The notes beneath the pieces are model-generated. The model searched no databases. It was given only the letters and a program-made list of their open reading frames with translations, and was not told where the DNA came from. Shown here piece by piece: positions 52,688-61,214 of a stretch of 64,000 nt of DNA. Both the position numbers and the translations under genes were made by a program. Every line of letters begins with the position of its first letter. Position 1 is the first letter of the stretch. Source of the stretch: Sulfurovum sp. NBC37-1 (GTDB lineage: Bacteria > Campylobacterota > Campylobacteria > Campylobacterales > Sulfurovaceae); NCBI RefSeq assembly GCF_000010345.1, contig NC_009663.1, positions 868,001 through 932,000 of the forward strand, written 5' to 3'.

Positions 52688-52732
52688 CAGGATCCCAAAT
52701 CTGTTGATGGACGATTAAAAGTTTTGCATTGA
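52688..52732 (+). pseudogene. Fragment of a second 5'-nucleotidase gene, 3' end
   Basis: Reads QDPKSVDGRLKVLH followed by a stop; the end of the intact gene at 47181-47225 reads MDPKPVDGRLKILP and a stop. About 37 of the 45 bases agree. The importer operon thus lies between two copies of the same 3' end, as after a tandem duplication and deletion or an insertion event. Confidence 0.65.
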
Positions 52733-52757
52733 ATTTTCTAATTCAAAATTTTGGACT

Positions 52758-53702
52758 TTATAGCCCTATCATAAAAGAAACTGTGAATAAACTGCCTGTA
52801 AGTGTAATGAAAACCAGTTTGGCTGCCAGTTTGGCATCGCAACCGTAACGTTTGGCGAGTACGACACTGAGCATTGCCGAGGGCATGGCAGCTTCCAGCA
52901 GCAGAACCTGAAGCTGCCATGGCTCCAAAGACATCATACTTGCAGGCAGATAGACCAGCAGGGGGCTGATAATGAGCTTGATGACTATAGTGACGAGTGC
53001 AAGCCACATGATACTGTGCAGGGAAGAAAAACTCAAAAGAACCCCTACGGTCAGGGCTACCAGAAAAGTATTGGCTTTGGCTATGATGTGGAGTGCTTCA
53101 AAAAGTGGTGTGAGAAAAATACCTGTTGTACCAAGCGGGGAAAAAGACCAGAGTAAGCCGGTAACAATGGCAATAAAAATAGGAGATTTGAAAAAAAGAA
53201 AGGCGCTGCTGAATAAAGCACGTTTTGTCTGCTGTTCCTGTCCGTAATGTATGGCGACCATCACTCCCACAGTAAAAAGCGGCAATCCCACACCAAACTC
53301 TGAAACAAAAGTTCCCTCTGTAAGGGCGGTCACATTGCCTGGGAAAAGCTCCATAATAAGCGGATAGCCCAATAGGGCTGAACTGCCGAAAGCTGATGCC
53401 AGTAGAAAAGAACCCATTTGGCTCCGTTCCAGTTGCAATATTTTTCCAAAGATCCAAGCAATGACAAGCAGTATCATTTCAGAGATGAACATATAGAGGA
53501 AAAGAAGAATATACTGCCATTCGAATGTAGACCTTGAGAGTGCATCAAAAATGAGAGCCGGCAGTGTGACCTGTATGACAAGCTGAGAAAAAAGGATACC
53601 GTTTTCCTGATGCAGCACCCCTCTTTTTCGCAACATCACAACCAGTAAAATGACACAGGCTATGACAAGAATGGATGTGAGGGTATGTAAATAGGCATTC
53701 AT
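52758..53702 (-). CDS. AEC-family (auxin efflux carrier-like) transporter
   Basis: A 314-residue, about ten-helix inner-membrane protein. It starts TLTSILVIACVILLVVMLRKRGVL, has FGSSALLGYPLIMELFPG in the middle, and ends with LLEAAMPSAMLSVVLAKRYGCDAKLAAKLVFITL, the AEC family's conserved C-terminal block. Members carry organic acids (malate, malonate) or unknown solutes. Divergent from moxR; convergent with the importer operon. Confidence 0.88.
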   Translation of the reverse strand: MNAYLHTLTSILVIACVILLVVMLRKRGVLHQENGILFSQLVIQVTLPALIFDALSRSTFEWQYILLFLYMFISEMILLVIAWIFGKILQLERSQMGSFLLASAFGSSALLGYPLIMELFPGNVTALTEGTFVSEFGVGLPLFTVGVMVAIHYGQEQQTKRALFSSAFLFFKSPIFIAIVTGLLWSFSPLGTTGIFLTPLFEALHIIAKANTFLVALTVGVLLSFSSLHSIMWLALVTIVIKLIISPLLVYLPASMMSLEPWQLQVLLLEAAMPSAMLSVVLAKRYGCDAKLAAKLVFITLTGSLFTVSFMIGL

Positions 53703-53756
53703 AATCTATATTATAGCTTTCTAAGCTTTAGAGGTGACCTTTTCACCCATTCGTGG

Positions 53757-53762
53757 TATAAT
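53757..53762 (+). promoter_or_regulatory. Extended -10 promoter for the MoxR gene
   Basis: TGGTATAAT (TGn plus TATAAT), 28 bp upstream of the MoxR start. Confidence 0.5.
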
Positions 53763-53789
53763 CTATTTAAATATTCCATAAGGTTTAAG

Positions 53790-54776
53790 ATGACACCAAA
53801 AGAAGCTATAAAGTTACTTTTTGACAGAATGAACAATGAAGTCATAGGTCAAAAACATATTGTTAAACGATTTATTATGAGTATGCTAGCTGATGGTAAT
53901 GTACTTGTTGAGGGACTCCCCGGTCTTGCAAAGACCCGTGCAGTACGTTCCATGGCCAATGCTATTGATGCAAAGTTCTCTCGCATACAGTTTACACCGG
54001 ATCTTGAACCTTCCGATGTCATAGGAGAAGAACATCTCTATGAAGAGAATGGTAAACATATACATGAGTTTCACAAAGGGCCCATCTTTGGAAATATTAT
54101 TCTGGCAGATGAGATTAACAGAGCTCCGGCAAAAGTACAGTCAGCAATGCTTGAAGCGATGGAGGAGAAGCAGGTAACCGTTGCCGGAGTAACGTATGAA
54201 CTGCCTGAACTTTTTGTGGTACTTGCCACGCAAAATCCGTTGGAACAGAAAGGGACTTACCCTCTGCCTGAAGCGCAAAAAGACCGTTTTCTAATGCATG
54301 TTAAGATTGATTATGTCAATATGGATTCGGAATATGAAATGGTCAGAAAAGTCATGAATGAAGGGCATAAAAAAACTGTATATGAAAACAGAATCCCACA
54401 GGAGTTGATCTTTGCTGCCCGTAAAGAGGTAGCAAAAGTAGAGATAAGCGAAGCTATGGGAAAATACATCATTGAATTGGTTTTTGCTACGAGATATCCT
54501 TTGCGTTACAGTAAGCAGCTTGGTGTAATGATTGAAGTAGGGGTAAGTCCAAGAGGCTCACTGGCACTAACAAAGTGTGCACAGGTACATGCCTGGATGC
54601 GTGGGAGAAATGAAGTGACGGTTGATGATGTAAAGTCAGTAGTCCATGATGTTTTCAGACACCGACTCATTAAAAGTGAACACACTAGATTTAGTGGTAT
54701 TGAGAATGATGAAATCATTGATATCGTTATTGCCAATGTACCGGAGCCTAAAGCAGAATTTAAGAGGCCATCTTAA
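53790..54776 (+). CDS. MoxR-family AAA+ ATPase
   Basis: A 328-residue chaperone-like ATPase: Walker A VEGLPGLAKT, Walker B IILADEINRAPAKVQSAMLEAMEE, sensor region LATQNPLEQKGTYPLPEAQKDRF, and a C-terminal lid (TRYPLRYSKQLGVMIEVGVSPRGSLAL). MoxR proteins usually sit with DUF58 and von Willebrand A genes, which are absent here; instead a small RHH-like protein overlaps its stop (TAATG). Confidence 0.93.
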   Translation: MTPKEAIKLLFDRMNNEVIGQKHIVKRFIMSMLADGNVLVEGLPGLAKTRAVRSMANAIDAKFSRIQFTPDLEPSDVIGEEHLYEENGKHIHEFHKGPIFGNIILADEINRAPAKVQSAMLEAMEEKQVTVAGVTYELPELFVVLATQNPLEQKGTYPLPEAQKDRFLMHVKIDYVNMDSEYEMVRKVMNEGHKKTVYENRIPQELIFAARKEVAKVEISEAMGKYIIELVFATRYPLRYSKQLGVMIEVGVSPRGSLALTKCAQVHAWMRGRNEVTVDDVKSVVHDVFRHRLIKSEHTRFSGIENDEIIDIVIANVPEPKAEFKRPS

Positions 54777-54994
54777 TGGAAGCAATAAATATTTCACTTA
54801 AGCAAAGTACCGTCGAATCGCTTCTGGCTTTTTCGGAGATACTGAAAAAAGATGTCAATACCATACTTGAAGAGGCGCTTGAACAGTATTTTGAAGCTGA
54901 ACAGCAGAAGCTGATGGAGAAGAACAGGGAAGATGAGAATGCCATGACCAACCTGGACTATGATGAGTTTTGGGACGGGGTGGATATAGACTGA
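54776..54994 (+). CDS. Small acidic RHH-like protein
   Basis: A 72-residue protein. INISLKQSTVESLLAFSEILKKDVNTILEEALEQYF fits a ribbon-helix-helix pattern (strand, helix, turn, helix), followed by an acidic tail ending DYDEFWDGVDID. Overlaps the MoxR stop as TAATG, so the two are coupled. It resembles CopG-type antitoxins or regulators, but no toxin gene follows. Function unknown. Confidence 0.65.
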   Translation: MEAINISLKQSTVESLLAFSEILKKDVNTILEEALEQYFEAEQQKLMEKNREDENAMTNLDYDEFWDGVDID

Positions 54995-55076
54995 TGCCTA
55001 TGTCCAAGTGAAGGATGAGGAGTGGGGAACGAAGAATGTCGGTATGCTTTGCTCTGCAAAGCTTTTTATTCACAAG

Positions 55077-55094
55077 GGTGCGTAACCACGCACC
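55077..55094. repeat. Short perfect hairpin upstream of the kinase-like gene
   Basis: GGTGCGT, loop AACC, ACGCACC, 18 bp before the GTG start at 55112. It may affect translation; no T-run, so not a terminator. Confidence 0.4.
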
Positions 55095-55111
55095 AATATT
55101 AAAGGAGAGAT

Positions 55112-55966
55112 GTGCAAGTAGACAAGATATATTTCGAAAACCTGCTCAATGAGGAACTTCTCTCCTTAGACTACCTGACAGAGGGACAGATAGGCCCCAT
55201 TTATACACTGAAAATACCGTCGAACAGATACCTCCTGAAAACTTCCAAACCCTCAACGCATCTTCAGACAGAAGTGAGAATGCTGAAAGATATTAAAAAA
55301 TATGATATTGCGGTACCTGCAGTCTATGACAGTTCGGAAAGTCATCTGCTGATAGAATTCATCGAAGAAAGCAGGGTGTCAGGATACGATCAGGAGATCG
55401 AAGCGGCAAAGGTATTGTCTTCTCTGCACAGCGTTACCAATGACAGCAGGATGTACGGATACTGGTACGATACGACCATCGGGCCTTTTGAACAGAAAAA
55501 TGAGCAGACACAGTACAACTGGACACTTTTTCTCGGACAGATGCGCATCATGCCTATGGCAAAGATCTGCTTTGACAAAGGGCATCTTCCAAAAGGGATG
55601 CTTGGGAGAGTAGAGAAACTCTGCAGGGACCTTTACAAGTATATTGATATGAGTCAGATCACACCGTCACTGCTGCACGGAGATCTGTGGAGCGGTAACA
55701 TACTATTTAATATTAAGTCTGTCTTTCTGATCGATCCGGCGATATATTTCGGGGATAGGGAGATGGAGCTCGCCTTCATCTTTCTCTTCGATACTTTCGG
55801 AGAAACTTTCTTTCGACACTATTCGGAGGTACATCCTTTGAGTAAAGAATTCCATGAAACGAAGGTACCGATCTATCAGATCTATCCTCTTTTGGTGCAT
55901 GTGGCTATTTACGGGGAGAGCTATCTGCCGGCACTGGAAAAAAGGCTAAAGCAACTGAAGGTATAA
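55112..55966 (+). CDS. Fructosamine-kinase-family protein
   Basis: A 284-residue protein with the APH/fructosamine kinase core: LLKTSKPSTHLQTEVRMLKDI (ATP lysine and Glu region), HGDLWSGNIL (catalytic loop) and FLIDPAIYFGDREMELAF (metal Asp). Bacterial members repair glycated amines or phosphorylate ketosamines. GTG start behind AAAGGAGAGAT; the ATG two bases earlier is in a frame that stops after three codons. The thioredoxin-like gene follows with a 1-bp gap. Confidence 0.88.
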   Translation: MQVDKIYFENLLNEELLSLDYLTEGQIGPIYTLKIPSNRYLLKTSKPSTHLQTEVRMLKDIKKYDIAVPAVYDSSESHLLIEFIEESRVSGYDQEIEAAKVLSSLHSVTNDSRMYGYWYDTTIGPFEQKNEQTQYNWTLFLGQMRIMPMAKICFDKGHLPKGMLGRVEKLCRDLYKYIDMSQITPSLLHGDLWSGNILFNIKSVFLIDPAIYFGDREMELAFIFLFDTFGETFFRHYSEVHPLSKEFHETKVPIYQIYPLLVHVAIYGESYLPALEKRLKQLKV

Positions 55967-55967
55967 A

Positions 55968-56456
55968 ATGAATGTAAAAAAATGGGTCAAAGAGATCCTT
56001 ATAGGCGCAGCACTCTTATTTATATTATCTAATATTATAAGCTATGTGCGTAAACCGGATCTGGATTCGTTGCAGCTTCCGATAGAGACGGTACAGCTTG
56101 TGGACGGCAGCACCTACAGCCTGAAGCCTGGGAAACCGGTTATTGTCCACTTCTGGGCGACCTGGTGTCCTGCCTGTAAACTGGAGGCGGCAAACATAGA
56201 GCGTGTTTCAAAAAAATATGAGGTACTGACGATCGCTGTCAACTCAGGCAGTGATAAAAAGATCAGACAGTATCTTGAGAAGAGAGGGCTGGATTTTAGG
56301 GTAGTGAATGACAAAGAGGGCTCATGGGCGCGAAAGTTCAAGGTACAGGCTTTTCCCATGACATTCATCTACAATGCCGAAGGCAGGTTGAAGTTTACCG
56401 AAGTAGGGTATACGACAACAGCAGGTTTGCTGGCACGAATGACACTTATCGACTGA
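55968..56456 (+). CDS. Membrane-anchored thioredoxin-like protein (TlpA/ScsD-type)
   Basis: A 162-residue protein with an N-terminal TM anchor (LIGAALLFILSNIISYV) and a periplasmic thioredoxin domain having WATWCPACKLEAANIE (CPAC) and the cis-Pro in QAFPMTFIY. It should be a periplasmic thiol-disulfide oxidoreductase. Directly behind the fructosamine-kinase-like gene. Confidence 0.9.
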   Translation: MNVKKWVKEILIGAALLFILSNIISYVRKPDLDSLQLPIETVQLVDGSTYSLKPGKPVIVHFWATWCPACKLEAANIERVSKKYEVLTIAVNSGSDKKIRQYLEKRGLDFRVVNDKEGSWARKFKVQAFPMTFIYNAEGRLKFTEVGYTTTAGLLARMTLID

Positions 56457-56558
56457 ACCTATCAAAAAGAATGTATTTTTCTTCGTTTTGGTGATAAAAA
56501 TACACTTTTTTTATGCTACTATTGTACATACTAAATTTTATTGCAAAAGGAGTAAGAG

Positions 56559-57635
56559 ATGAAGATAGAGAGCAGACATTTTGTCAAAAAAGGGGTAATG
56601 AGACTTTCTATTGCCTGTGCATCATTTATCATGCTGGGGACAAGTCCGGTACAGGCCAAGGGACCTGTACCGTCAGCAGTCCAGACAGAGGTAAAGAAAA
56701 CTTCTTTGACACAAGAGCGTATCAATGCCGTGCTTAAAGAGGCATATGAAAAGTTCAAGAACGACCAGGGTGGCAAGAATGCCGATTATATCAAAGCACT
56801 TGCCGAGGTCGACTCGAAGATCTTCGGTATCACGCTGGTAACGCCTGACGGGAAAGTGTATGAGATAGGTGATACGAAGGCGGAAGTCTCCATCCAGTCG
56901 GTCTCCAAAGTTTTTACAGCCTGTAAAGTGCTCCAGGAAAAAGGTGACAAGTTCCTTCAGGAGAAGATTGGGGTCAATGCGACAGGACTGGCATTCAACT
57001 CCATCATCGCGATCGAGCTACATGATGGAAGCGCTTCCAATCCCTTTGTGAACGCGGGTGCCATTCAGGCGACTTCATGGGTAGAAGCGAAGGATTCCAA
57101 AGAGAGATGGTTCAAGATTAAGCAGAATATGAATGATTTTGCCGGTAGAAAGCTTCCGTTTAAAGAAGATGTCTACCAGTCGGAAGTCAATGACAACAAA
57201 AGAAATCAGGCGATCTCCAAACTGCTCGATGCGTATGGACGTATGGGGTCCGATCCGCTTGAAGCGACAACGGTTTATACCAAACAGTGTTCGGTTGGTA
57301 TCTCCTCGCATGATCTCGGGGTAATGGCGGCAACTTTGGCAAATCACGGTATTAATCCCAAGACAGGGAAGAGAGTACTTGATAGAGAGCATGTACAGAA
57401 AATTCTTGCGGTCATGGCAACCGCGGGACTCTATGACAATGCAGGCGACTGGCTCTACCTGACAGGGACACCTGCCAAATCCGGTGTTGGCGGGGGCATT
57501 CTCGCTGTCGTTCCGGGAAAAATGGGTATCGGTGTCGTCTCTCCGCCGCTTGACAAGTACGGTAACTCCGTAAGAGGCCAGAAAGCAGCAGCCTATATCA
57601 TCGACAAGCTGGGTATCAACCCGTTGGCACAGTAA
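56559..57635 (+). CDS. glsA: Glutaminase A, exported
   Basis: A 358-residue glutaminase (glutamine to glutamate and ammonia) of the serine beta-lactamase-like type. It has SIQSVSKVFTAC (catalytic Ser and Lys), NPFVNAGAIQ, a conserved Tyr region (DAYGRMGSDPLEA, QCSVGISSHDLGVMAATLANHG) and SGVGGGILAVVPGKMGIGV. It differs from cytoplasmic GlsA by a Sec signal ending near TSPVQA, so it acts in the periplasm. It heads an operon with a porin (10-bp gap) and an AspT-type antiporter. Confidence 0.94.
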   Translation: MKIESRHFVKKGVMRLSIACASFIMLGTSPVQAKGPVPSAVQTEVKKTSLTQERINAVLKEAYEKFKNDQGGKNADYIKALAEVDSKIFGITLVTPDGKVYEIGDTKAEVSIQSVSKVFTACKVLQEKGDKFLQEKIGVNATGLAFNSIIAIELHDGSASNPFVNAGAIQATSWVEAKDSKERWFKIKQNMNDFAGRKLPFKEDVYQSEVNDNKRNQAISKLLDAYGRMGSDPLEATTVYTKQCSVGISSHDLGVMAATLANHGINPKTGKRVLDREHVQKILAVMATAGLYDNAGDWLYLTGTPAKSGVGGGILAVVPGKMGIGVVSPPLDKYGNSVRGQKAAAYIIDKLGINPLAQ

Positions 57636-57645
57636 GGGGCAGGGG

Positions 57646-59082
57646 ATGCGTATTTCAAGAATCAGACTCTCACTTGTAGCGCTTCTGGCGCTGAGTACCT
57701 CTTCTGTTTATGCGGCAGAGACATTCAATGCGTCCGATACGGTTTCCGTAGACGATGACCATGCCTATGAAACGGTCGTGCATGTCGATGATAAGAAAGA
57801 GGGATATTCGCTTGGTGATTGGAAGATCACCGGAGATATCCGTGCCGGGTATGTCAATTATGATTATGACAACCCGCCTTCCCATATTGATAGTGCAACG
57901 GGAAAGATCATTGCGACAAACCCCAATGTGAATAAAGGGCATGCAGATTCCCATGGTGTCTACCTTGTTCCGAAAGTCTCTCTTGCGTCTCCCAACTACA
58001 AGGGATTCAGCGGAAAGATCACTGTAGCCGGTGCAACGGACTTCGGTATCAACGATGAACTTGATGAGCAGAGAAACTTCGTTTTCGACCCGACTGAGAG
58101 GGAATCCTTCATCATTCTTCAGGAAGCCTATGTAACCTATAAGAGTGAAGACGGGGCGCACCAGTTCCTTGCCGGTGCGAAAGAGGTTGTTACCCCTATG
58201 GTCGATGCAGACGACTGGTATATGCTTGCAGACAGTTTTCAGGGCGCTTATTATATGAACAAAAGCTTCGAGAACATTATGTTCGCGGGCGGATACTTCT
58301 ACAAGATGATCGGTGTATGGGACAGTGGTGCCAACGGTACAGAGTGGCATACGATGTCCGATGCGAGTTTCGTGGATGGCGGCTATAAAGAGCTTGCCGG
58401 AGATGAAGGTGTATGGGCGGGTGTGTTCCAGTACAAGGATGATACCCACAATCTTCAGATCTGGGATTACTATATGAACGATTACTATAACACTTTCTTT
58501 GCGCAGTATGACTACAACGGAAAATGGGATGCTGTTAGCTATGATCTGGGTGCACAGCTGATCGATTTCCAAGGTGTTGGCGGTCTTGAGGATTATTACA
58601 GCAATGTTCTTGGCGGCCGTGCAATTGACTACAGCATCTATTCTCTCAGACTGAATGCCAGCCATGAGAATGGATTCGATGTGGCTTTGGGTGCATCATT
58701 CTATACGGACGGTGACGGTACGGGAGATACACTCGGTGCCTGGGGTGCTTACCCGTACTTCGCCAACGGGATGATCTTCCACTTCTTCGAAGCGGGAAGC
58801 CTGAGAAATGCCAACACCTACAAAGCGCAGCTGGGTTACAACTTCAAGCAGCAGGGCATTGAAGGGTTGTGGTTGGGTGCGAGGTACACACATTTCGATC
58901 TTGACCCGACATATTCCAAAAATGGTTATGGAGACCCTCAGGATGTGATGAACCTGTATGGCGTCCGTTTGAGCTATAATGCGGACAACGGTATCTACTT
59001 TACGGGAACCTATGAGAAGGTCGATCTGGACAATGAGCCAAATACGTATTCATTGAGGCTTATCGGTGGTTATAAGTTCTAA
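57646..59082 (+). CDS. OprD-like outer-membrane porin
   Basis: A 478-residue barrel with signal MRISRIRLSLVALLALSTSSVYA. An N-terminal DGD-like acidic part leads to strands such as ITGDIRAGYVNYDYDNP, FLAGAKEVVTPMVDADDWYML, LQIWDYYMNDYYN, and the end YSLRLIGGYKF. It fits the Campylobacterota Opr family. In the glutaminase operon it probably admits glutamine or peptides to the periplasm. Confidence 0.85.
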   Translation: MRISRIRLSLVALLALSTSSVYAAETFNASDTVSVDDDHAYETVVHVDDKKEGYSLGDWKITGDIRAGYVNYDYDNPPSHIDSATGKIIATNPNVNKGHADSHGVYLVPKVSLASPNYKGFSGKITVAGATDFGINDELDEQRNFVFDPTERESFIILQEAYVTYKSEDGAHQFLAGAKEVVTPMVDADDWYMLADSFQGAYYMNKSFENIMFAGGYFYKMIGVWDSGANGTEWHTMSDASFVDGGYKELAGDEGVWAGVFQYKDDTHNLQIWDYYMNDYYNTFFAQYDYNGKWDAVSYDLGAQLIDFQGVGGLEDYYSNVLGGRAIDYSIYSLRLNASHENGFDVALGASFYTDGDGTGDTLGAWGAYPYFANGMIFHFFEAGSLRNANTYKAQLGYNFKQQGIEGLWLGARYTHFDLDPTYSKNGYGDPQDVMNLYGVRLSYNADNGIYFTGTYEKVDLDNEPNTYSLRLIGGYKF

Positions 59083-59113
59083 TACCTAAACAGAGACAGG
59101 GAGGCGAAATACA

Positions 59114-60784
59114 ATGCGGATAGAAAACATCGATGAATCGATCCTCCCTTTTCTGCATAACCACCTCGATCTCTCCTTTTTCCTAGTGCTCGGCATCGGG
59201 TACCTCATAGGGAAGATCCGTTTTGGTTCGGTCTCCCTGGGTTCCGTTGCAGGGGTGCTTTTTGCTGGTCTGATCTTTGGATACTTCGGTTTCAAGATCT
59301 CAAGTTCAGCCCAGATGATCGGTTTTTCCCTCTTTATCTTTTCTGTAGGCTATCAGGCAGGACCCGGTTTCGTCGCCGTACTCAAGCAGGACGGACTTAA
59401 ATATTTTGCACTTGCCGTGGTTGTGGCAACGACCGGTTTTCTCATCGCTGCGGCATGGGCATATTTCCTTGCCCTGCCGCCGGGTATGTCAGCAGGACTG
59501 CTCTCGGGCGGCCTGACCTCTTCGCCTACACTTGCCGCGGCGCAGGATGCAGTACAGTCCGGTTCTGTCACGATGCAGGAAGGCTGGAGCAATGACCAGC
59601 TCATCAAGAACATGTCCATGGGGTATGCAGTTACTTACATCTTCGGACTTGTGGGGTTGATTATGACGGTCCAGTATCTGCCTAAACTGCTTGGTATCGA
59701 TCTGTCCGAAGAGGCGAAACGTTTCAGTACATCCGGCGAAGAGAGTGTCGGACTGCCGGACAATGTCGTGCTGCGTGCCTACCGCATTACAAATCCCGAA
59801 GTGGAGTCACTCTCTCTGGATGAGTTGAGAGACAAGTATTGGGACCGACGTTCTGTTGTAAAGGTCAAAAGAGATGATGCGTTCTTCCCTGTGGATGAGA
59901 ACGGTCTGAAGGTCGGTGACGTCATTGAAGTGCTTGGGCCGCGAAGGTATTTTGCCGAAAAGGTCTCGAAGATCGCAGAAGAGATCGTACCGGAATGGAC
60001 CAGTGAAGATGTACAGGACAGCGCGCAGATCATCGTGGAGAATGATGCCGTTATCGGACGCCCCCTTCATGAACTTGCCATCGGAAGACGTTTCGGCCTC
60101 ATGCTGATGGAAATACGCAGGAAGGGTAAGCGTATCGGATATGATGACAATACTGTGCTGGGAAAGAATGATGTTATTACGGTGCTTGGAACTCCGCACC
60201 AGATAGAAGCGATGGGTGAGTTCATGGGGAAAGTTGAACGTGACGGGGTGGAGACCGATATGATCACGCTTTCCTTCGGTATCGTCATCGGGCTGCTCAT
60301 CGGTACGCTCAGTGTAACGGTCGGAGGGGTTTCCATCGGGCTGGGGTCTGCGGGAGGGCTTCTGGTCTCCGGTCTTTTTATCGGCTTCAGGCGAAGCATC
60401 AAACCGACCTTTGGTCAGTTGCCTGAGGCAACACGCTGGTTTCTCATGGAGTTCGGCTTGCTGCTCTTCATGGCGGGTGTAGGAATGCGTGCCGGGAGCG
60501 GCATCATCGGTACCCTGCAGCAGAATGGCTTGACACTGGTGATTGCAGGCATCTGCGTGACGATCATACCGATCCTCGTAGGGTACTTTGTCGGAAGAAG
60601 GTTCCTGAAGATCTCACCTGCACTCATCTTCGGTGCCATTACCGGGGCGATGACCAGTGGTGCAGCACTTTCGGTGGTCATCAAGGAGGCCAAAAGCCCT
60701 GTACCTGCACTGGGCTATACCGGTACTTATGCCTTTGCCAATGTCCTGCTGGTCATTGCCGGCAGCCTCATCATGATCTTCTAA
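59114..60784 (+). CDS. AspT/YidE-family antiporter (AAEx family)
   Basis: A 556-residue transporter. Two repeated membrane halves (FSVGYQAGPGFV / FMAGVGMRAGSGII; GGLTSSPTLAAAQ / GAMTSGAALSVV) flank two TrkA-C domains (about 215-380), exactly the AspT layout. AspT of Tetragenococcus exchanges aspartate for alanine; relatives exchange other dicarboxylic amino acids. Third gene of the glutaminase-porin operon, so glutamate is a likely substrate here. The aspartate decarboxylase it would classically pair with is 30 kb away and Tat-exported. Confidence 0.9.
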   Translation: MRIENIDESILPFLHNHLDLSFFLVLGIGYLIGKIRFGSVSLGSVAGVLFAGLIFGYFGFKISSSAQMIGFSLFIFSVGYQAGPGFVAVLKQDGLKYFALAVVVATTGFLIAAAWAYFLALPPGMSAGLLSGGLTSSPTLAAAQDAVQSGSVTMQEGWSNDQLIKNMSMGYAVTYIFGLVGLIMTVQYLPKLLGIDLSEEAKRFSTSGEESVGLPDNVVLRAYRITNPEVESLSLDELRDKYWDRRSVVKVKRDDAFFPVDENGLKVGDVIEVLGPRRYFAEKVSKIAEEIVPEWTSEDVQDSAQIIVENDAVIGRPLHELAIGRRFGLMLMEIRRKGKRIGYDDNTVLGKNDVITVLGTPHQIEAMGEFMGKVERDGVETDMITLSFGIVIGLLIGTLSVTVGGVSIGLGSAGGLLVSGLFIGFRRSIKPTFGQLPEATRWFLMEFGLLLFMAGVGMRAGSGIIGTLQQNGLTLVIAGICVTIIPILVGYFVGRRFLKISPALIFGAITGAMTSGAALSVVIKEAKSPVPALGYTGTYAFANVLLVIAGSLIMIF

Positions 60785-60849
60785 ATCTGATAAACTTAAA
60801 AAAAGAAGAGTAAAATACGCCTCAAGATTCAATTTACAAAGGAAACAAC

Positions 60850-61194
60850 ATGGAAAATATCCCTAGTTGCCCAAAATGCGGCAGTGAATATACCTATGAG
60901 GATGGCAGCCTCTATATCTGTCCCGAGTGTGCACATGAGTGGAGCAAGGATGAAGCGTCAGAGGAGGAAGCAGGACTCGTCGTAAGAGACGCCAATGGCA
61001 ACATCCTTGAAGAGGGTGATACGGTCACGGTCATTAAAGACCTCAAGGTCAAAGGAAGCAGCGGCGGGATCAAAGTCGGTACCAAGATCAAGGGTATCCA
61101 TCTTGTCGAAGGCAGCGACGGTCACAATATCGACTGTAAAGTACCAGGTGTCGGTGCGATAAAACTCAAGCAGGAATTCGTCAAAAAGGCGTAA
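60850..61194 (+). CDS. yjdM: YjdM (PhnA-family) zinc-ribbon protein
   Basis: A 114-residue protein: an N-terminal zinc ribbon with CPKCGS and CPECAHEW, and a C-terminal SH3-like beta domain ([29 protein letters not shown]-type block). Once named PhnA, it is not involved in phosphonate breakdown. AAAGGAAACAAC precedes the start. Convergent with the next gene. Confidence 0.92.
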   Translation: MENIPSCPKCGSEYTYEDGSLYICPECAHEWSKDEASEEEAGLVVRDANGNILEEGDTVTVIKDLKVKGSSGGIKVGTKIKGIHLVEGSDGHNIDCKVPGVGAIKLKQEFVKKA

Positions 61195-61214
61195 GTTCCT
61201 ATCTTCCCTGGATG

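Noticed and set aside
54776-54994. Antitoxin of a toxin-antitoxin pair.
   Set aside because: No toxin-sized gene follows; the next gene is a fructosamine-kinase-like protein after a 117-bp gap.
60850-61194. Phosphonoacetate hydrolase (PhnA).
   Set aside because: The zinc-ribbon protein belongs to the YjdM family that was misnamed PhnA and lacks hydrolase motifs.
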